In this document: in pieces, positions 13,740 to 22,364 of the stretch
Position numbering within the stretch: the stretch's first letter is position 1
Layout of the letters: each line of letters starts with the position of its first letter
NCBI RefSeq assembly: GCF_900100275.1
Contig: NZ_FNET01000006.1
Location: forward strand, 186,001 to 250,000
DNA length: 64,000 nt
From: Lentzea albidocapillata subsp. violacea
Lineage (GTDB): Bacteria; Actinomycetota; Actinomycetes; Mycobacteriales; Pseudonocardiaceae
Reading direction: 5' to 3'
Translations under genes and position numbers: made by a program
Notes under the pieces: generated by a model
Database searches by the model: none
What the model saw: the letters and a program-made list of their open reading frames with translations, nothing else
What the model was told of the DNA's origin: nothing

Positions 13740-14900
13740 GTGAACTCGGGACCCCAGCAGCCGCCGCCACGGCGTCCTGTACCTCGTCGTGATGACCTGC
13801 AGCACGTGCGGGCCACACCGGCTCCCCACCCCGTACCGCCGCCCGAGGCGACTCAGTTCACCAGTGCTTTCTCCGGAAGCCTGCCTCCGAACGCCCAGCA
13901 GCGACCGCCCTTCCCCGGCCCACCGCCAGGCGGAGTGCCACGCAGGCCGATGCCGCCGCGTCCCCGCCCGGTCGATCCGCCCACCGAGGTGATCCCGCGC
14001 GTCGAGGACGACTACGACGACGAGTACTACGACGATGACGAGTACTACGACGACGAGCCCGCGGCGAAGGACGCCCCGCCACCGGACAGCGTCGCGCGCA
14101 AGGCCGTACGCGGCGTAGGCGAAGCCCTCATCACGATGGGCCTGGTCGTACTGCTGTTCGTCGTCTACGAGGTCTACGTGACCGACCTGCTCTCCGCGGA
14201 GAAACAGCAGGACGCAACCGCCGCGCTCGACTCCGAATGGAGCTCGAACGTCGTCACGCCACCCCCGGCGGACCCCAACCGTCAGTCGAAGCTGAACCTC
14301 ATCGAGGGCAAGGCCTTCGCGAAGATGTACATCCCGGTCTTCGGCAACGACTGGAAGTTCTCCGTCGTCGAGGGCACCACGGACAAACACCTCGAAATCG
14401 GCCCCGGCCACTACAAGGACACCGCCCAGCCCGGCGAGGCCGGCAACTTCTCCATCGCCGGCCACCGCGTCGGCAAGGGCGCGCCGTTCAACGACCTCGA
14501 CCTGCTCCAGTCCTGCAACTCGATCGTCGTGCAGACCCAGACCCAGTGGTACGTCTACCGGGTGCTGCCGATGAGGAACGAGGTGGCCGGCTGGGCCTCG
14601 AACCCGAAGTCGAAGGAAGCCGCCTGCACCGGCGTCGCCCCGCTGTCGACAACGCTCGGCGACGCGTACGCGAAGACCGTCGGCCAGGAGATCGTCGTGC
14701 CGACCCAGGGCGAGGTCATCGCCCCCATCCCGCACCAGGTGGGCACGACCGTGCCCGCCGACAAGCAGGCCCGGCTGCTCACGCTGACGACCTGCCACCC
14801 GCGCTTCTCCGACAAGCAGCGCCTGATCGTGCACGCCATCGAGACCAAGAGCTACCCGGTGGCCGACGGCTTCGTGCCGCCCGAGATGACGGAGGGCTGA
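13740..14900 (+). CDS. Class E sortase
   Basis: Sortases link secreted proteins to the cell wall. The 386-residue protein starts at GTG 13740 behind GGAGG (13728-13732). Its first 125 residues are cytoplasmic, Pro-rich, with an acidic Asp/Tyr cluster (about 89-105), followed by one membrane helix (129-148) and an extracellular sortase domain. The catalytic triad is readable: H242 in SIAGHRVG, C352 in TLTTCHPRF and R361. It is followed with a one-base overlap by a small membrane gene. The position matches class E sortases found near trpG-pknB in many actinomycetes. Confidence 0.93.
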   Translation: MNSGPQQPPPRRPVPRRDDLQHVRATPAPHPVPPPEATQFTSAFSGSLPPNAQQRPPFPGPPPGGVPRRPMPPRPRPVDPPTEVIPRVEDDYDDEYYDDDEYYDDEPAAKDAPPPDSVARKAVRGVGEALITMGLVVLLFVVYEVYVTDLLSAEKQQDATAALDSEWSSNVVTPPPADPNRQSKLNLIEGKAFAKMYIPVFGNDWKFSVVEGTTDKHLEIGPGHYKDTAQPGEAGNFSIAGHRVGKGAPFNDLDLLQSCNSIVVQTQTQWYVYRVLPMRNEVAGWASNPKSKEAACTGVAPLSTTLGDAYAKTVGQEIVVPTQGEVIAPIPHQVGTTVPADKQARLLTLTTCHPRFSDKQRLIVHAIETKSYPVADGFVPPEMTEG

Positions 14901-15055
14901 TGTACGGCTGGATCTGGCGGCACCTGCCGGGCCCGCTGTTCCTGCGGGTCATCGAGGCCGTCGTGCTGGTCGTCGGCATCGTCGCGCTGCTGATGTTCGT
15001 GGTGTTCCCGTGGGCTGAGCCGAAACTGCCGTTCAACAACGTCACGACCCAGTGA
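14900..15055 (+). CDS. Small single-helix membrane protein coupled to the sortase
   Basis: This 51-residue protein starts at ATG 14900, whose first base is the last base of the sortase stop codon (TGATG), with GGAGGG just upstream. It begins MYGWIWRHLPGPLFLRVIEA and has one long membrane helix (VVLVVGIVALLMFVVFPW), ending in a short outer tail. The one-base overlap and strong ribosome-binding site argue that it is expressed with the sortase. Function is unknown; a helper of the sortase is only a guess from linkage. Confidence 0.75.
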   Translation: MYGWIWRHLPGPLFLRVIEAVVLVVGIVALLMFVVFPWAEPKLPFNNVTTQ

Positions 15056-15125
15056 GCTGCTCCTCGGCGAGCCGCAGTTCGGGTCTCAGCTTGACCGGTG
15101 TCCGCGCGGACGCGACCGGAACAGG

Positions 15126-15163
15126 TGAAGCCGCCACCGCGCGAACACGCGATGGCGGCTTCA
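15126..15163. terminator. Hairpin between sortase operon and fprA
   Basis: TGAAGCCGCCACCGCG (15126-15141) pairs with 15148-15163, one mismatch in 16, six-base loop. It lies 71 bases after the small membrane gene and 60 bases past the end of convergent fprA, so it may terminate both. Confidence 0.65.
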
Positions 15164-15222
15164 TCGGGGAACGGCGCTCACGCCGTTCAGGTCCAGCCGC
15201 CCAAGCCCAGCCGCCCAGGTTC

Positions 15223-16566
15223 TCAGCCGTTCGAAACCGCGGTCATCTCCTCCCGAGACACGACCTTCACGCGCTCACGGCCGTGCGCCGCGCCCAGCGC
15301 GATCTCGTGCGCGTCGAGCCGGCCCCAGCCCTCGTTGGTCACGAACGGCACGCCGCGCTGCTCCAGGAACTCGACCACTGCCGAAGGCTCCGGTGACGTG
15401 GCGAGGGGGAGTGCGGCGGCGTCTTCGAGGAGGCTGGTGATGGTCTCCAGGGCGTCGCCCTTGGTGTGGCCGATGAGGCCGATCGGGCCGCGCTTGATCC
15501 AGCCGGTCGTGTAGACGCCGGGGATGGGTACCTCGTCGAGGTCCAGCACGCGGCCGGCGAGGTGGGGGATCGTGCCCGAGACGTGGTCGAACGGGATGTC
15601 GGCCAGGTGTGTCGAGAGGTAGCCGACGGCGCGGTAGACGGCCTGGACGTCCCAGTCGGTGTAGACGCCGGTGCCGCGGGCGTTGCCGTCGCCGGTCAGC
15701 TCCTGGGTTTCGGTGCGCAGGCCGGTGACGCGGTCGGAGCCGAGTACCTCGACCGGTGCCTCCAGGAAGTGCAGGTGCAGGCGGCGCGGGCGGGTGCCTA
15801 CGTCGCGGATCGCCCATTCCTGGAGGGTCTTCACGATCATCTCGACCTGCTTGTTGGTCCTGATCGCGTGCATCGACGCCTCGTCGAACTCGATGCCCTC
15901 GGCGTGGACGATCACCTCGACGTTCGGCGAGTGGTCGAGTTCGCGCAGTTCCAGCGGCGTGAACTTGGCCTGGGCCGGGCCGCGGCGGCCGAAGACGTGC
16001 ACGTCCGTGACCGGGGACGACGACAGGCCCTCGTAGACGTTCTCGGGGATCTCGGTCACCAGTAGTTCATCGGCGGTCTTGGCCAGGATGCGGGCCACGT
16101 CCAGGGCGACGTTGCCGACGCCCAGCACCGCGACGGACCGCGCTTCCAGCGGCCAGGTACGGGGGACGTCGGGGTGGCCGTCGTACCAGGACACGAAGTC
16201 CGCGGCGCCGTAGCTGCCGGGCAGGTCGATGCCGGGGAGGTCGAGGGCGCGGTCGGCCGAGGCGCCGGTGGAGAAGATGACGGCGTCGTAGAACTGGCGC
16301 AGGTCGTCGAGCTTGATGTCGACGCCGTACTCGACGTTGCCGAAGAAGCGGACCGACGGCCGGTCGAGCACCTTCTGCAGGGCCGTGACGATGCCCTTGA
16401 TGCGCGGGTGGTCGGGTGCGACGCCGTAGCGGACGAGGCCATAGGGCGCCGGCAGCTTCTCGAAGAGGTCGATCTGCGCGTCGACGTCGGACTTGGTCAG
16501 GATGTCGGCGGCGTACACGCCCGCCGGTCCAGCGCCGACGACCGCGACGCGCAAGGAGCGACTCAT
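15223..16566 (-). CDS. fprA: Ferredoxin/adrenodoxin-type NADPH reductase FprA
   Basis: FprA is an FAD flavoenzyme that transfers electrons from NADPH to ferredoxins. The 447-residue protein starts MSRSLRVAVVGAGPAGVYAA, an FAD-binding GxGxxG fold, followed by PYGLVRYGVAPDHPRIK typical of adrenodoxin reductases. The NADPH-binding VLGVGNVALDVARIL is at about 168-182, and the C-terminal FAD motif is GVYTTGWIKRGPIGLIGHTK. The promoter contains an iron box overlapping the -10, and the start codon lies only seven bases from that -10, so the transcript is probably leaderless and iron-repressed. Confidence 0.93.
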   Translation of the reverse strand: MSRSLRVAVVGAGPAGVYAADILTKSDVDAQIDLFEKLPAPYGLVRYGVAPDHPRIKGIVTALQKVLDRPSVRFFGNVEYGVDIKLDDLRQFYDAVIFSTGASADRALDLPGIDLPGSYGAADFVSWYDGHPDVPRTWPLEARSVAVLGVGNVALDVARILAKTADELLVTEIPENVYEGLSSSPVTDVHVFGRRGPAQAKFTPLELRELDHSPNVEVIVHAEGIEFDEASMHAIRTNKQVEMIVKTLQEWAIRDVGTRPRRLHLHFLEAPVEVLGSDRVTGLRTETQELTGDGNARGTGVYTDWDVQAVYRAVGYLSTHLADIPFDHVSGTIPHLAGRVLDLDEVPIPGVYTTGWIKRGPIGLIGHTKGDALETITSLLEDAAALPLATSPEPSAVVEFLEQRGVPFVTNEGWGRLDAHEIALGAAHGRERVKVVSREEMTAVSNG

Positions 16567-16576
16567 GACACCTATT

Positions 16577-16595
16577 TTAGGGTAGCCTTACCTCA
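16577..16595 (-). promoter_or_regulatory. IdeR/DtxR-type iron box in the fprA promoter
   Basis: The 19-mer TTAGGGTAGCCTTACCTCA matches the IdeR/DtxR consensus TTAGGTTAGGCTAACCTAA in 16 of 19 positions on the minus strand. It overlaps the candidate -10 hexamer TAAAAT (minus strand, 16579-16574), which sits seven bases before the fprA ATG. Repression by iron-loaded IdeR would block transcription directly. It is also 48 bases upstream of trpG on the other strand. Confidence 0.65.
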
Positions 16596-16643
16596 GTGGA
16601 GACGAGAGCTAACTCACTCGACTCGACCGACTAGGCTCTCTTC

Positions 16644-17285
16644 ATGCGCGTGCTCGTGGTCGACAACTACGACAGCTTCGTCTACAACCTGGTCCAGTAC
16701 CTGGCTCAGCTGGGTGCGGAGTGCGTCGTGCGGCGCAACGACGAGGTGGACCTCGACGAGATCGGCAAGGTCGACGGTGTCCTCGTCAGCCCCGGCCCCG
16801 GTACACCGGAGCGCGCGGGCTCGAGCATCGACGTCATCAAGAAGTGTGCCGACACCGGCAAACCCGTCTTCGGCGTGTGCCTCGGCCACCAGGCCATCGG
16901 TGTCGTCTGGGGTGGCACGGTCGACCGCGCGCCCGAGTTGTTGCACGGCAAGACGAGCATCGTCTTCCACGAGGGCAAGGGTGTTCTCGCCGGCGTGCCG
17001 CAGCCGTTCATCGCGACGCGCTACCACTCGCTGACGGTGCTGCCCGAGACTATCCCCGCGGAGTTCGAGGTCACCGGCAAGACCGAGACCGGCATCGTGA
17101 TGGGCATGCGCCACAAGGAACTCCCGGTCGAGGGTGTGCAGTTCCACCCCGAGTCGGTGCTGACCGACGGCGGCCACCGGATGCTCGCGAACTGGCTCAA
17201 GGTCTGCGGCTTCGAGGTTCCCGAGGCCACGGTCGCGACGCTCGAGAACGGCATGCGCACGCTCGCCGCGGCCGCGCGCCTCTGA
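16644..17285 (+). CDS. trpG: Aminodeoxychorismate/anthranilate synthase glutamine amidotransferase
   Basis: This class I glutamine amidotransferase supplies ammonia for anthranilate or aminodeoxychorismate synthesis; it is the gene called trpG/pabA next to pknB in actinobacteria. The 213-residue protein has oxyanion motif VSPGPGTPE, nucleophile C79 in GVCLGHQAIG, and H168/E170 in VQFHPESV. There is no ribosome-binding site, but TAGGCT (16632-16637) is a -10-like hexamer seven bases before ATG 16644, so translation is probably leaderless. No partner synthase subunit is adjacent, which favours a shared folate/tryptophan role. Confidence 0.9.
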   Translation: MRVLVVDNYDSFVYNLVQYLAQLGAECVVRRNDEVDLDEIGKVDGVLVSPGPGTPERAGSSIDVIKKCADTGKPVFGVCLGHQAIGVVWGGTVDRAPELLHGKTSIVFHEGKGVLAGVPQPFIATRYHSLTVLPETIPAEFEVTGKTETGIVMGMRHKELPVEGVQFHPESVLTDGGHRMLANWLKVCGFEVPEATVATLENGMRTLAAAARL

Positions 17286-17301
17286 CGAAAGGCGAAAGAC
17301 G

Positions 17302-17335
17302 AAAGGGGCGGCTTCCCAACGGAAGCCGCCCCTTT
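17302..17335. terminator. Bidirectional terminator between trpG and pknB
   Basis: AAAGGGGCGGCTTCC (17302-17316) pairs perfectly with GGAAGCCGCCCCTTT (17321-17335) across a CAAC loop, with A and T runs on the outer flanks. It sits between two convergent genes. Confidence 0.9.
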
Positions 17336-17348
17336 CACGTTCCGCGGA

Positions 17349-19349
17349 TCAGCTGCCGCCGATCCCGAGCTGGGCCACGGTGACGTTCACCGCGGTGCCC
17401 CGCGTGATCGCGGTGCCCTTGGCGATCTGCTGCGTGAGCACCTTGTCGCGCTTCGACGGGTCGCTGTTCGAGACCTTCTCGACGTTGAAGGAACCGTTCC
17501 AGCCCAACGCCCTGAGCTTCTGCTCGGCTTGCTCCTGGGTCAGCCCCACCAGGTCCGGCATCTCGATCTGGTTGCCCTTCGAGACCGTCAGCGTGACCGT
17601 CGAGCCCTTGTCGACCTTGCTGTTGGCCTGCGGGTTCTGCGTGAGGACGGTGCCCTCGGGCTTGGCACTGTCGACCGGGGTGATGACGACCTTGAAGCCG
17701 GAACCCTCCAGGGTCTGGCGAGCGTCGGCCTCGTCGTCGCCCAGCACGGACGGCACGTTCACCCGGTCCGGCGCCTTGCCGAGCTGGATGGTGATCGTGC
17801 TGCCCTTCTTCTGCTTCACGCCGACGTCGGGGGTCTGCGCCGCGACCTTGTTGGCCTTGGACGCGTCGTCGACCTCGATCGACTCGCCCTGCGCCAGCTT
17901 GAAGCCGTTGGGGTCCTTGTCCAGGATCTGCTGGGCCTCCGCCGCGGTCCTGCCCTTCAGATCGGGCACGACGCCCTCACCGGGAAGCGCGCCGACGGAG
18001 ATGGTGACCTTGGTGCCCTTGGTCAGCGAGGTGCCCTCGGCCGGGTCGGTCCCGATCACCTTGTTGATCTGGTCTGCCGTGCACTTCGGCGCGGCGCCGG
18101 CCGGACCCGGTTCGCAGGGAACGCTTTCCTGGGCCGGCACGAGACCCGCCTTGGTGATCTTCTCCTTGGCTTCGAGCGCGCTCAGACCGATGACCGACGG
18201 AACGGACGCCTTCTCCGTCGCCGCGCTGCCCTGGTCCATCACGTTCTTGGTGATCCACGCGGCGAGACCGAGGACGGCCACGCACAGGATCACCACCAAC
18301 GTGACCATGATGGCCTTCTTGCGCCTCGCGCGACGCTCTTCTTCCTCGTCGGCGATCGGGTCGTAGTCGTCGTCCGGCTCCGACCTCAACGCCGCCGGGC
18401 GGTGCCTTCCGCCGGACACGACCTGCGTGCGTGCGGGACGCGCTGCCGCCTGCTCGTTCATCACGGCGGTGCGGTCCTCGGCCGTCATCACGGCGGGCGC
18501 GGACGGACGCTGACCCGACAGCACGCGCACCAGGTCGCCGCGCATCTCCGCAGCCGACTGGTAGCGGTTCGCCGGGCCCTTCGACATCGCCTTCAGCACG
18601 ATCGCGTCGAGCTGCGGCGACACCTTCGGGTTCAGCTGGGAAGGGGCCTTCGGGTCTTCCCGCACGTGCTGGTACGCGACCGCGACGGGCGAGTCGCCGG
18701 TGAACGGGGGCTCGCCGGTGAGCAGTTCGAACAGCACACAACCGGCCGCGTAGACGTCGGAACGGGCGTCGACGGACTCGCCGCGCGCCTGCTCCGGCGA
18801 CAGGTACTGGGCCGTGCCGATGACGGCGGCGGTCTGGGTGACCGCGGCCTGGCCGTCGTGCAGCGCGCGGGCGATGCCGAAGTCCATCACCTTCACGGCG
18901 CCGGACTTCGTGATCATCACGTTCGCCGGCTTCACGTCGCGGTGGACGATGCCGTGCCGGTGGCTGAAGTCGAGCGCGGCCGAGACGTCGGCCATGACCT
19001 CCATCGCGCGCTTGCCCGACAGCGGACCCTGCGTCTTCACGATGTCGCGCAGCGTCCGTCCGTCGACGAACTCCATCACGATGTACGGCAACGGGCCGTA
19101 CTCGGTCTGCGTCTCACCTGTGTCGTAGACGGCGACGATCGCCGGGTGGTTCAGGGCGGCGGAGTTCTGCGCCTCACGCCGGAATCGTTCCTGGAACTGG
19201 GAGTCACGGGCGAGGTCGGCCCGCAGCACCTTGATCGCCACGTCTCTGCCGAGGCGGACATCCCGCCCCTTGTGGACCTCGGACATGCCGCCGTACCCGA
19301 GAGTCTCACCCAGTTCGTAGCGGTTTGAGAGCAGTCGCGGAGTGCTCAT
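17349..19349 (-). CDS. pknB: Serine/threonine protein kinase PknB with PASTA repeats
   Basis: PknB is an essential envelope kinase that senses peptidoglycan fragments. The 666-residue protein has an N-terminal kinase domain (ATP-binding GYGGMSEVHKG, K40, catalytic D138 in HRDVKPAN, DFGIAR). A juxtamembrane linker follows, then one membrane helix (about 345-365: VTLVVILCVAVLGLAAWI), and four extracellular PASTA domains beginning SVPSVIGLSALEAKE. It is the last gene of the fhaA-pknB operon, ending at a strong terminator. The start overlaps the stop of a 20-codon reading frame that links it to pknA. Confidence 0.97.
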   Translation of the reverse strand: MSTPRLLSNRYELGETLGYGGMSEVHKGRDVRLGRDVAIKVLRADLARDSQFQERFRREAQNSAALNHPAIVAVYDTGETQTEYGPLPYIVMEFVDGRTLRDIVKTQGPLSGKRAMEVMADVSAALDFSHRHGIVHRDVKPANVMITKSGAVKVMDFGIARALHDGQAAVTQTAAVIGTAQYLSPEQARGESVDARSDVYAAGCVLFELLTGEPPFTGDSPVAVAYQHVREDPKAPSQLNPKVSPQLDAIVLKAMSKGPANRYQSAAEMRGDLVRVLSGQRPSAPAVMTAEDRTAVMNEQAAARPARTQVVSGGRHRPAALRSEPDDDYDPIADEEEERRARRKKAIMVTLVVILCVAVLGLAAWITKNVMDQGSAATEKASVPSVIGLSALEAKEKITKAGLVPAQESVPCEPGPAGAAPKCTADQINKVIGTDPAEGTSLTKGTKVTISVGALPGEGVVPDLKGRTAAEAQQILDKDPNGFKLAQGESIEVDDASKANKVAAQTPDVGVKQKKGSTITIQLGKAPDRVNVPSVLGDDEADARQTLEGSGFKVVITPVDSAKPEGTVLTQNPQANSKVDKGSTVTLTVSKGNQIEMPDLVGLTQEQAEQKLRALGWNGSFNVEKVSNSDPSKRDKVLTQQIAKGTAITRGTAVNVTVAQLGIGGS

Positions 19350-19408
19350 CGGTGCTTCGTCCCGCTCCTCGTCGACGGTGTTCCGAACTCGGTTCTGGTC
19401 TTGCTCAT
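19346..19408 (-). CDS. Possible 20-residue coupling peptide between pknA and pknB
   Basis: An ATG at 19408 overlaps the pknA stop as ATGA, runs 20 codons ([20 protein letters not shown]) and ends with a TGA that overlaps the pknB ATG, again as ATGA. The frame fills the gap exactly. It may carry ribosomes from pknA to pknB by reinitiation rather than make a useful peptide. It contains an AGGAG that could serve pknB. Chance cannot be excluded. Confidence 0.35.
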   Translation of the reverse strand: MSKTRTEFGTPSTRSGTKHR

Positions 19409-20889
19409 GGCGCGCACGTCACCTTCACCTGCGAGCCGACCGGCACCTCGCCTGTCGGCGCGATGGCGGTGACCCGGCATTTCTTCAAGTCGCCCGGTGG
19501 CGTGCCCTGCGCGCTCTGCACCCGGGGTTCCAGGCCTTGGTCGATCAGCTCGATGCTGACCTCGTCGCCGGAACGGCCGATGTAGTCGTCCTCGTCGATC
19601 CGCTTCGGCGAACTGCCCGGAATCCGGTCGGCGGAGTCGGGCTTCGCCTGACCGTTCGCCGGGGGATTCGAGTTCGCCGGGCTGGACGTCGTCGGCCGGC
19701 CACCTTGCCCGGTGCTGTCGTTCTGCTTGACGGTGAACTTCCACAGGAGGAACACGCCAAGAATCACCAGCACTGCCACCAGGACAGCGACCATAACCCA
19801 GACGACGGTCCGGTTTCTCCCCGGTGGCGTCGGCATGGGAGTGAACGTTCCGGTTCGGTGCGCCGGCTGCATTCCGGTCTGGTGCGCCGGTTGCATGGCC
19901 GGATGGGTACCGGGACGTCCCGGCCCTCCCTGGTGGTGCGCCATCTGCGGCGGAATCTGCAGTGGCTGGGAAGCCTGTGGTGGTGGGGGTGGTGCCTGCA
20001 CCACCTGCTGCGGGATCACCGGAGGCATCGAGAACCCGGACGGCGTCGGCAGCGGCTGACCCACCCGCACCGCGCTGACCGCCGCGGCGAACTCACCGCC
20101 GGTCCGATAGCGCTGCCTCGGGTCCTTCACCAGCGTGGCCTCGATCAACGCCCGCGCACCAGGCGGGACGTCCGGCGGCAACGGCGGCGCGATGTCGCGG
20201 ATGTGCATCATCGCGACCGTCACCGCGTTGTCCGAGAGGAACGGCCGATGACCGGCCATGCACTCGTAACCACACACTGCCAACGAGTAAACGTCGCTCG
20301 CCGGTTCGGCCTCGCCGCCAAGAGCCTGCTCGGGGGCGATGTAGTGCGCGGTGCCCATCACCATGCCCGACCGCGTCACGGGTGCCGCGTCCACGGCCTT
20401 CGCGATGCCGAAGTCGGTGATCTTCACCTTCCCCGACGGCGTGACCATGATGTTGCCGGGCTTCACGTCGCGGTGCACGAGACCGCGTTCGTGGGCCGCC
20501 TGCAACGCGTTCCCGGTCTGCTCCAGCAGGTCGAGCGTCACGTCGGCGGTCAGCCGGCCCCGGGAGATGATCGTCGCGAGCGGTTCGCCCTCGACGAGTT
20601 CCATCACCAGGTACGCGGTGTCCTCCGGTCCGTCCGCGATCGACGCGGTCTCGCCGTAGTCGTGCACCGACGCGATGCCGGGGTGGTTGAGCGACGCGGT
20701 CATCCGCGCCTCGACCCGGAACCGGTGCAGGAACTCGGGATCTCCGGAGAGCTCCGCCTTGAGCACCTTCACCGCGACGCGGCGGTCGAGCCTGTCGTCC
20801 GCCGCCTCCCAGACCTCTCCCATGCCACCGACCGCTATCCGCCTGCTCAGGCGGTAGCGGTCGGCGAGGAGCTGGCCCTTGGTCAGCAT
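19405..20889 (-). CDS. pknA: Serine/threonine protein kinase PknA
   Basis: PknA phosphorylates cell division and wall proteins in concert with PknB. The 494-residue protein has a kinase domain ([12 protein letters not shown]41, catalytic D141 in [14 protein letters not shown]). A Gln/Pro/His-rich linker follows (about 285-345), then one membrane helix ([20 protein letters not shown]) and an extracellular tail. The tail ends in a PASTA-like module ([20 protein letters not shown] to [11 protein letters not shown]), which the M. tuberculosis PknA does not have. Start ATG 20889 shares one base with the pbpA stop. Confidence 0.95.
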   Translation of the reverse strand: MLTKGQLLADRYRLSRRIAVGGMGEVWEAADDRLDRRVAVKVLKAELSGDPEFLHRFRVEARMTASLNHPGIASVHDYGETASIADGPEDTAYLVMELVEGEPLATIISRGRLTADVTLDLLEQTGNALQAAHERGLVHRDVKPGNIMVTPSGKVKITDFGIAKAVDAAPVTRSGMVMGTAHYIAPEQALGGEAEPASDVYSLAVCGYECMAGHRPFLSDNAVTVAMMHIRDIAPPLPPDVPPGARALIEATLVKDPRQRYRTGGEFAAAVSAVRVGQPLPTPSGFSMPPVIPQQVVQAPPPPPQASQPLQIPPQMAHHQGGPGRPGTHPAMQPAHQTGMQPAHRTGTFTPMPTPPGRNRTVVWVMVAVLVAVLVILGVFLLWKFTVKQNDSTGQGGRPTTSSPANSNPPANGQAKPDSADRIPGSSPKRIDEDDYIGRSGDEVSIELIDQGLEPRVQSAQGTPPGDLKKCRVTAIAPTGEVPVGSQVKVTCAP

Positions 20890-22364
20890 CAGCGGCCTGC
20901 CAGGTACGCGTTCATCACGGCGCGCCCGATCGGTGCGGCGACCTTGCCGCCGGTGGCGCCCAGACCGCGGTCGCCACCGTCCTCCACGATGACCGCGATC
21001 GCGATCTCCGGCTTCTGGGCCGGCGCGAACGCGATGTACCAGGCGTGCGGCTTGTTCTCCGCCACGTTCTCGCCGTGCTCGGCGGTACCGGTCTTCGACG
21101 CCACCTGGACGTTCGACAGCCGGCCCTCGCCACCGGTGTTGATCTCCGACTGGACCATCATGTCGCGCAGCACGTTCGCGTTCGCCGTGCTCATGGCGGT
21201 CTCGATCTGGTCGGGCTCGGTCTCGTCGATCGGCTTCAGGTCCGGGCCGAGGATCTTCGACACCAGGTACGGGTGCATGCGCTTGCCGTTGTTGGCGATC
21301 GTCGCCGCGACCATCGCGTTCTGCAGCGGCGTCACGCGCACGTCGCGCTGGCCGATGCCGCTCTGGTAGAGCGCGGCCTCGTCCTGGATCGCGCCCAGGG
21401 TCGACGTCTCGACCGCCAGCGGTACCTCGAGGTCGTTGTCGTTGAAGCCGAACTTGTTCGACTGCGCCGTCAGCTTGGACTTGCCGACCTGTGCCGCCAT
21501 CTCACCGAACGCCGTGTTGCACGACTTGGCGAGCGCGGTCTCCATCGACGCCGTCTCGCCGGGGCCGCAGGGCTGGCCGTTGAAGTTCGGGAACGGCGCG
21601 TTCGACGTGCCGGGCAGGTTGATCGTGCCCTTGGCGGTGTACTGGGAGTCCTTGTTCTTGCCGTCCGCGAGCGCCGCGGCCGCCACGACGACCTTGTACG
21701 TCGAGCCGGGCGGGTAGAGACCCTGGGTCGCGCGGTTGATCAGCGGGTTGCCGTTGGCCTTGGCGGTGAGCTGCTTCCACGCCGCCTGCTGCTCCGCCGC
21801 GTCGTGGCTCGCGAGCAGGTTCGGGTCGTAGGACGGCGTGCTCGCCATCGCGAGGATCTCGCCGGTGTCCGGCTTGATCGCGACGACCGAGCCGGTGAAG
21901 CCCTTCGCCACCAGCTGGTCGTACGCGGTCTGCTGCACCTTGGCGTTCAGGGTGAGCTGCACGTTGCCGCCGACCGGGTCACGACCGGTGATCAACGCGG
22001 AGACACGGCGGGTGAACAGCCTGTCGTCCGAGCCGTTGAGGAGGTCGTTCTCGGTGCGCTCGATGCCGGAGGTGCCGTAGGTGACCGACAGGTAGCCGGT
22101 GACGGCCGCGTAGGCCGGGCCGTTGTTGTAGGTGCGCAGGTACCGGAGACGATCGGTCGTCTCCTTGACGTCCGCGATCACGGTGCCGTCGGCGACCGTG
22201 ATCAGACCGCGCTTGCGGGCGTACTCGTCGAGCAGCACCCGGCGGTTGTAGGGGTTCTTGCGCCACTCGTCGGCGTTGATCACCTGGACCCACGTGGCGT
22301 TGCCCAGCAGGAGGACGATCATCACCATCATGGCCATGCCGACGCGGCGGAGCGGTGTGTTCAT
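20889..22364 (-). CDS. pbpA: Class B penicillin-binding protein PbpA
   Basis: PbpA is a peptidoglycan transpeptidase of cell division. The 491-residue protein has an N-terminal membrane anchor ([19 protein letters not shown]), a dimerisation region and a transpeptidase domain with all three active-site motifs: S221 in PPGSTYK, S281-C-N, and K424-T-G. Start ATG 22364 overlaps the rodA stop (ATGA). An upstream in-frame extension lies inside rodA and is not used. It pairs with the SEDS polymerase RodA encoded just before it. Confidence 0.96.
   Translation of the reverse strand: MNTPLRRVGMAMMVMIVLLLGNATWVQVINADEWRKNPYNRRVLLDEYARKRGLITVADGTVIADVKETTDRLRYLRTYNNGPAYAAVTGYLSVTYGTSGIERTENDLLNGSDDRLFTRRVSALITGRDPVGGNVQLTLNAKVQQTAYDQLVAKGFTGSVVAIKPDTGEILAMASTPSYDPNLLASHDAAEQQAAWKQLTAKANGNPLINRATQGLYPPGSTYKVVVAAAALADGKNKDSQYTAKGTINLPGTSNAPFPNFNGQPCGPGETASMETALAKSCNTAFGEMAAQVGKSKLTAQSNKFGFNDNDLEVPLAVETSTLGAIQDEAALYQSGIGQRDVRVTPLQNAMVAATIANNGKRMHPYLVSKILGPDLKPIDETEPDQIETAMSTANANVLRDMMVQSEINTGGEGRLSNVQVASKTGTAEHGENVAENKPHAWYIAFAPAQKPEIAIAVIVEDGGDRGLGATGGKVAAPIGRAVMNAYLAGR

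Noticed and set aside
17325..17340. TTTCACGTTCC as second parS-like site
   Set aside because: Only the first half matches, and it belongs to the trpG-pknB terminator.
17529..19328. A 599-codon frame antisense to pknB
   Set aside because: Arg/His/Leu-rich shadow translation of a certain kinase gene.
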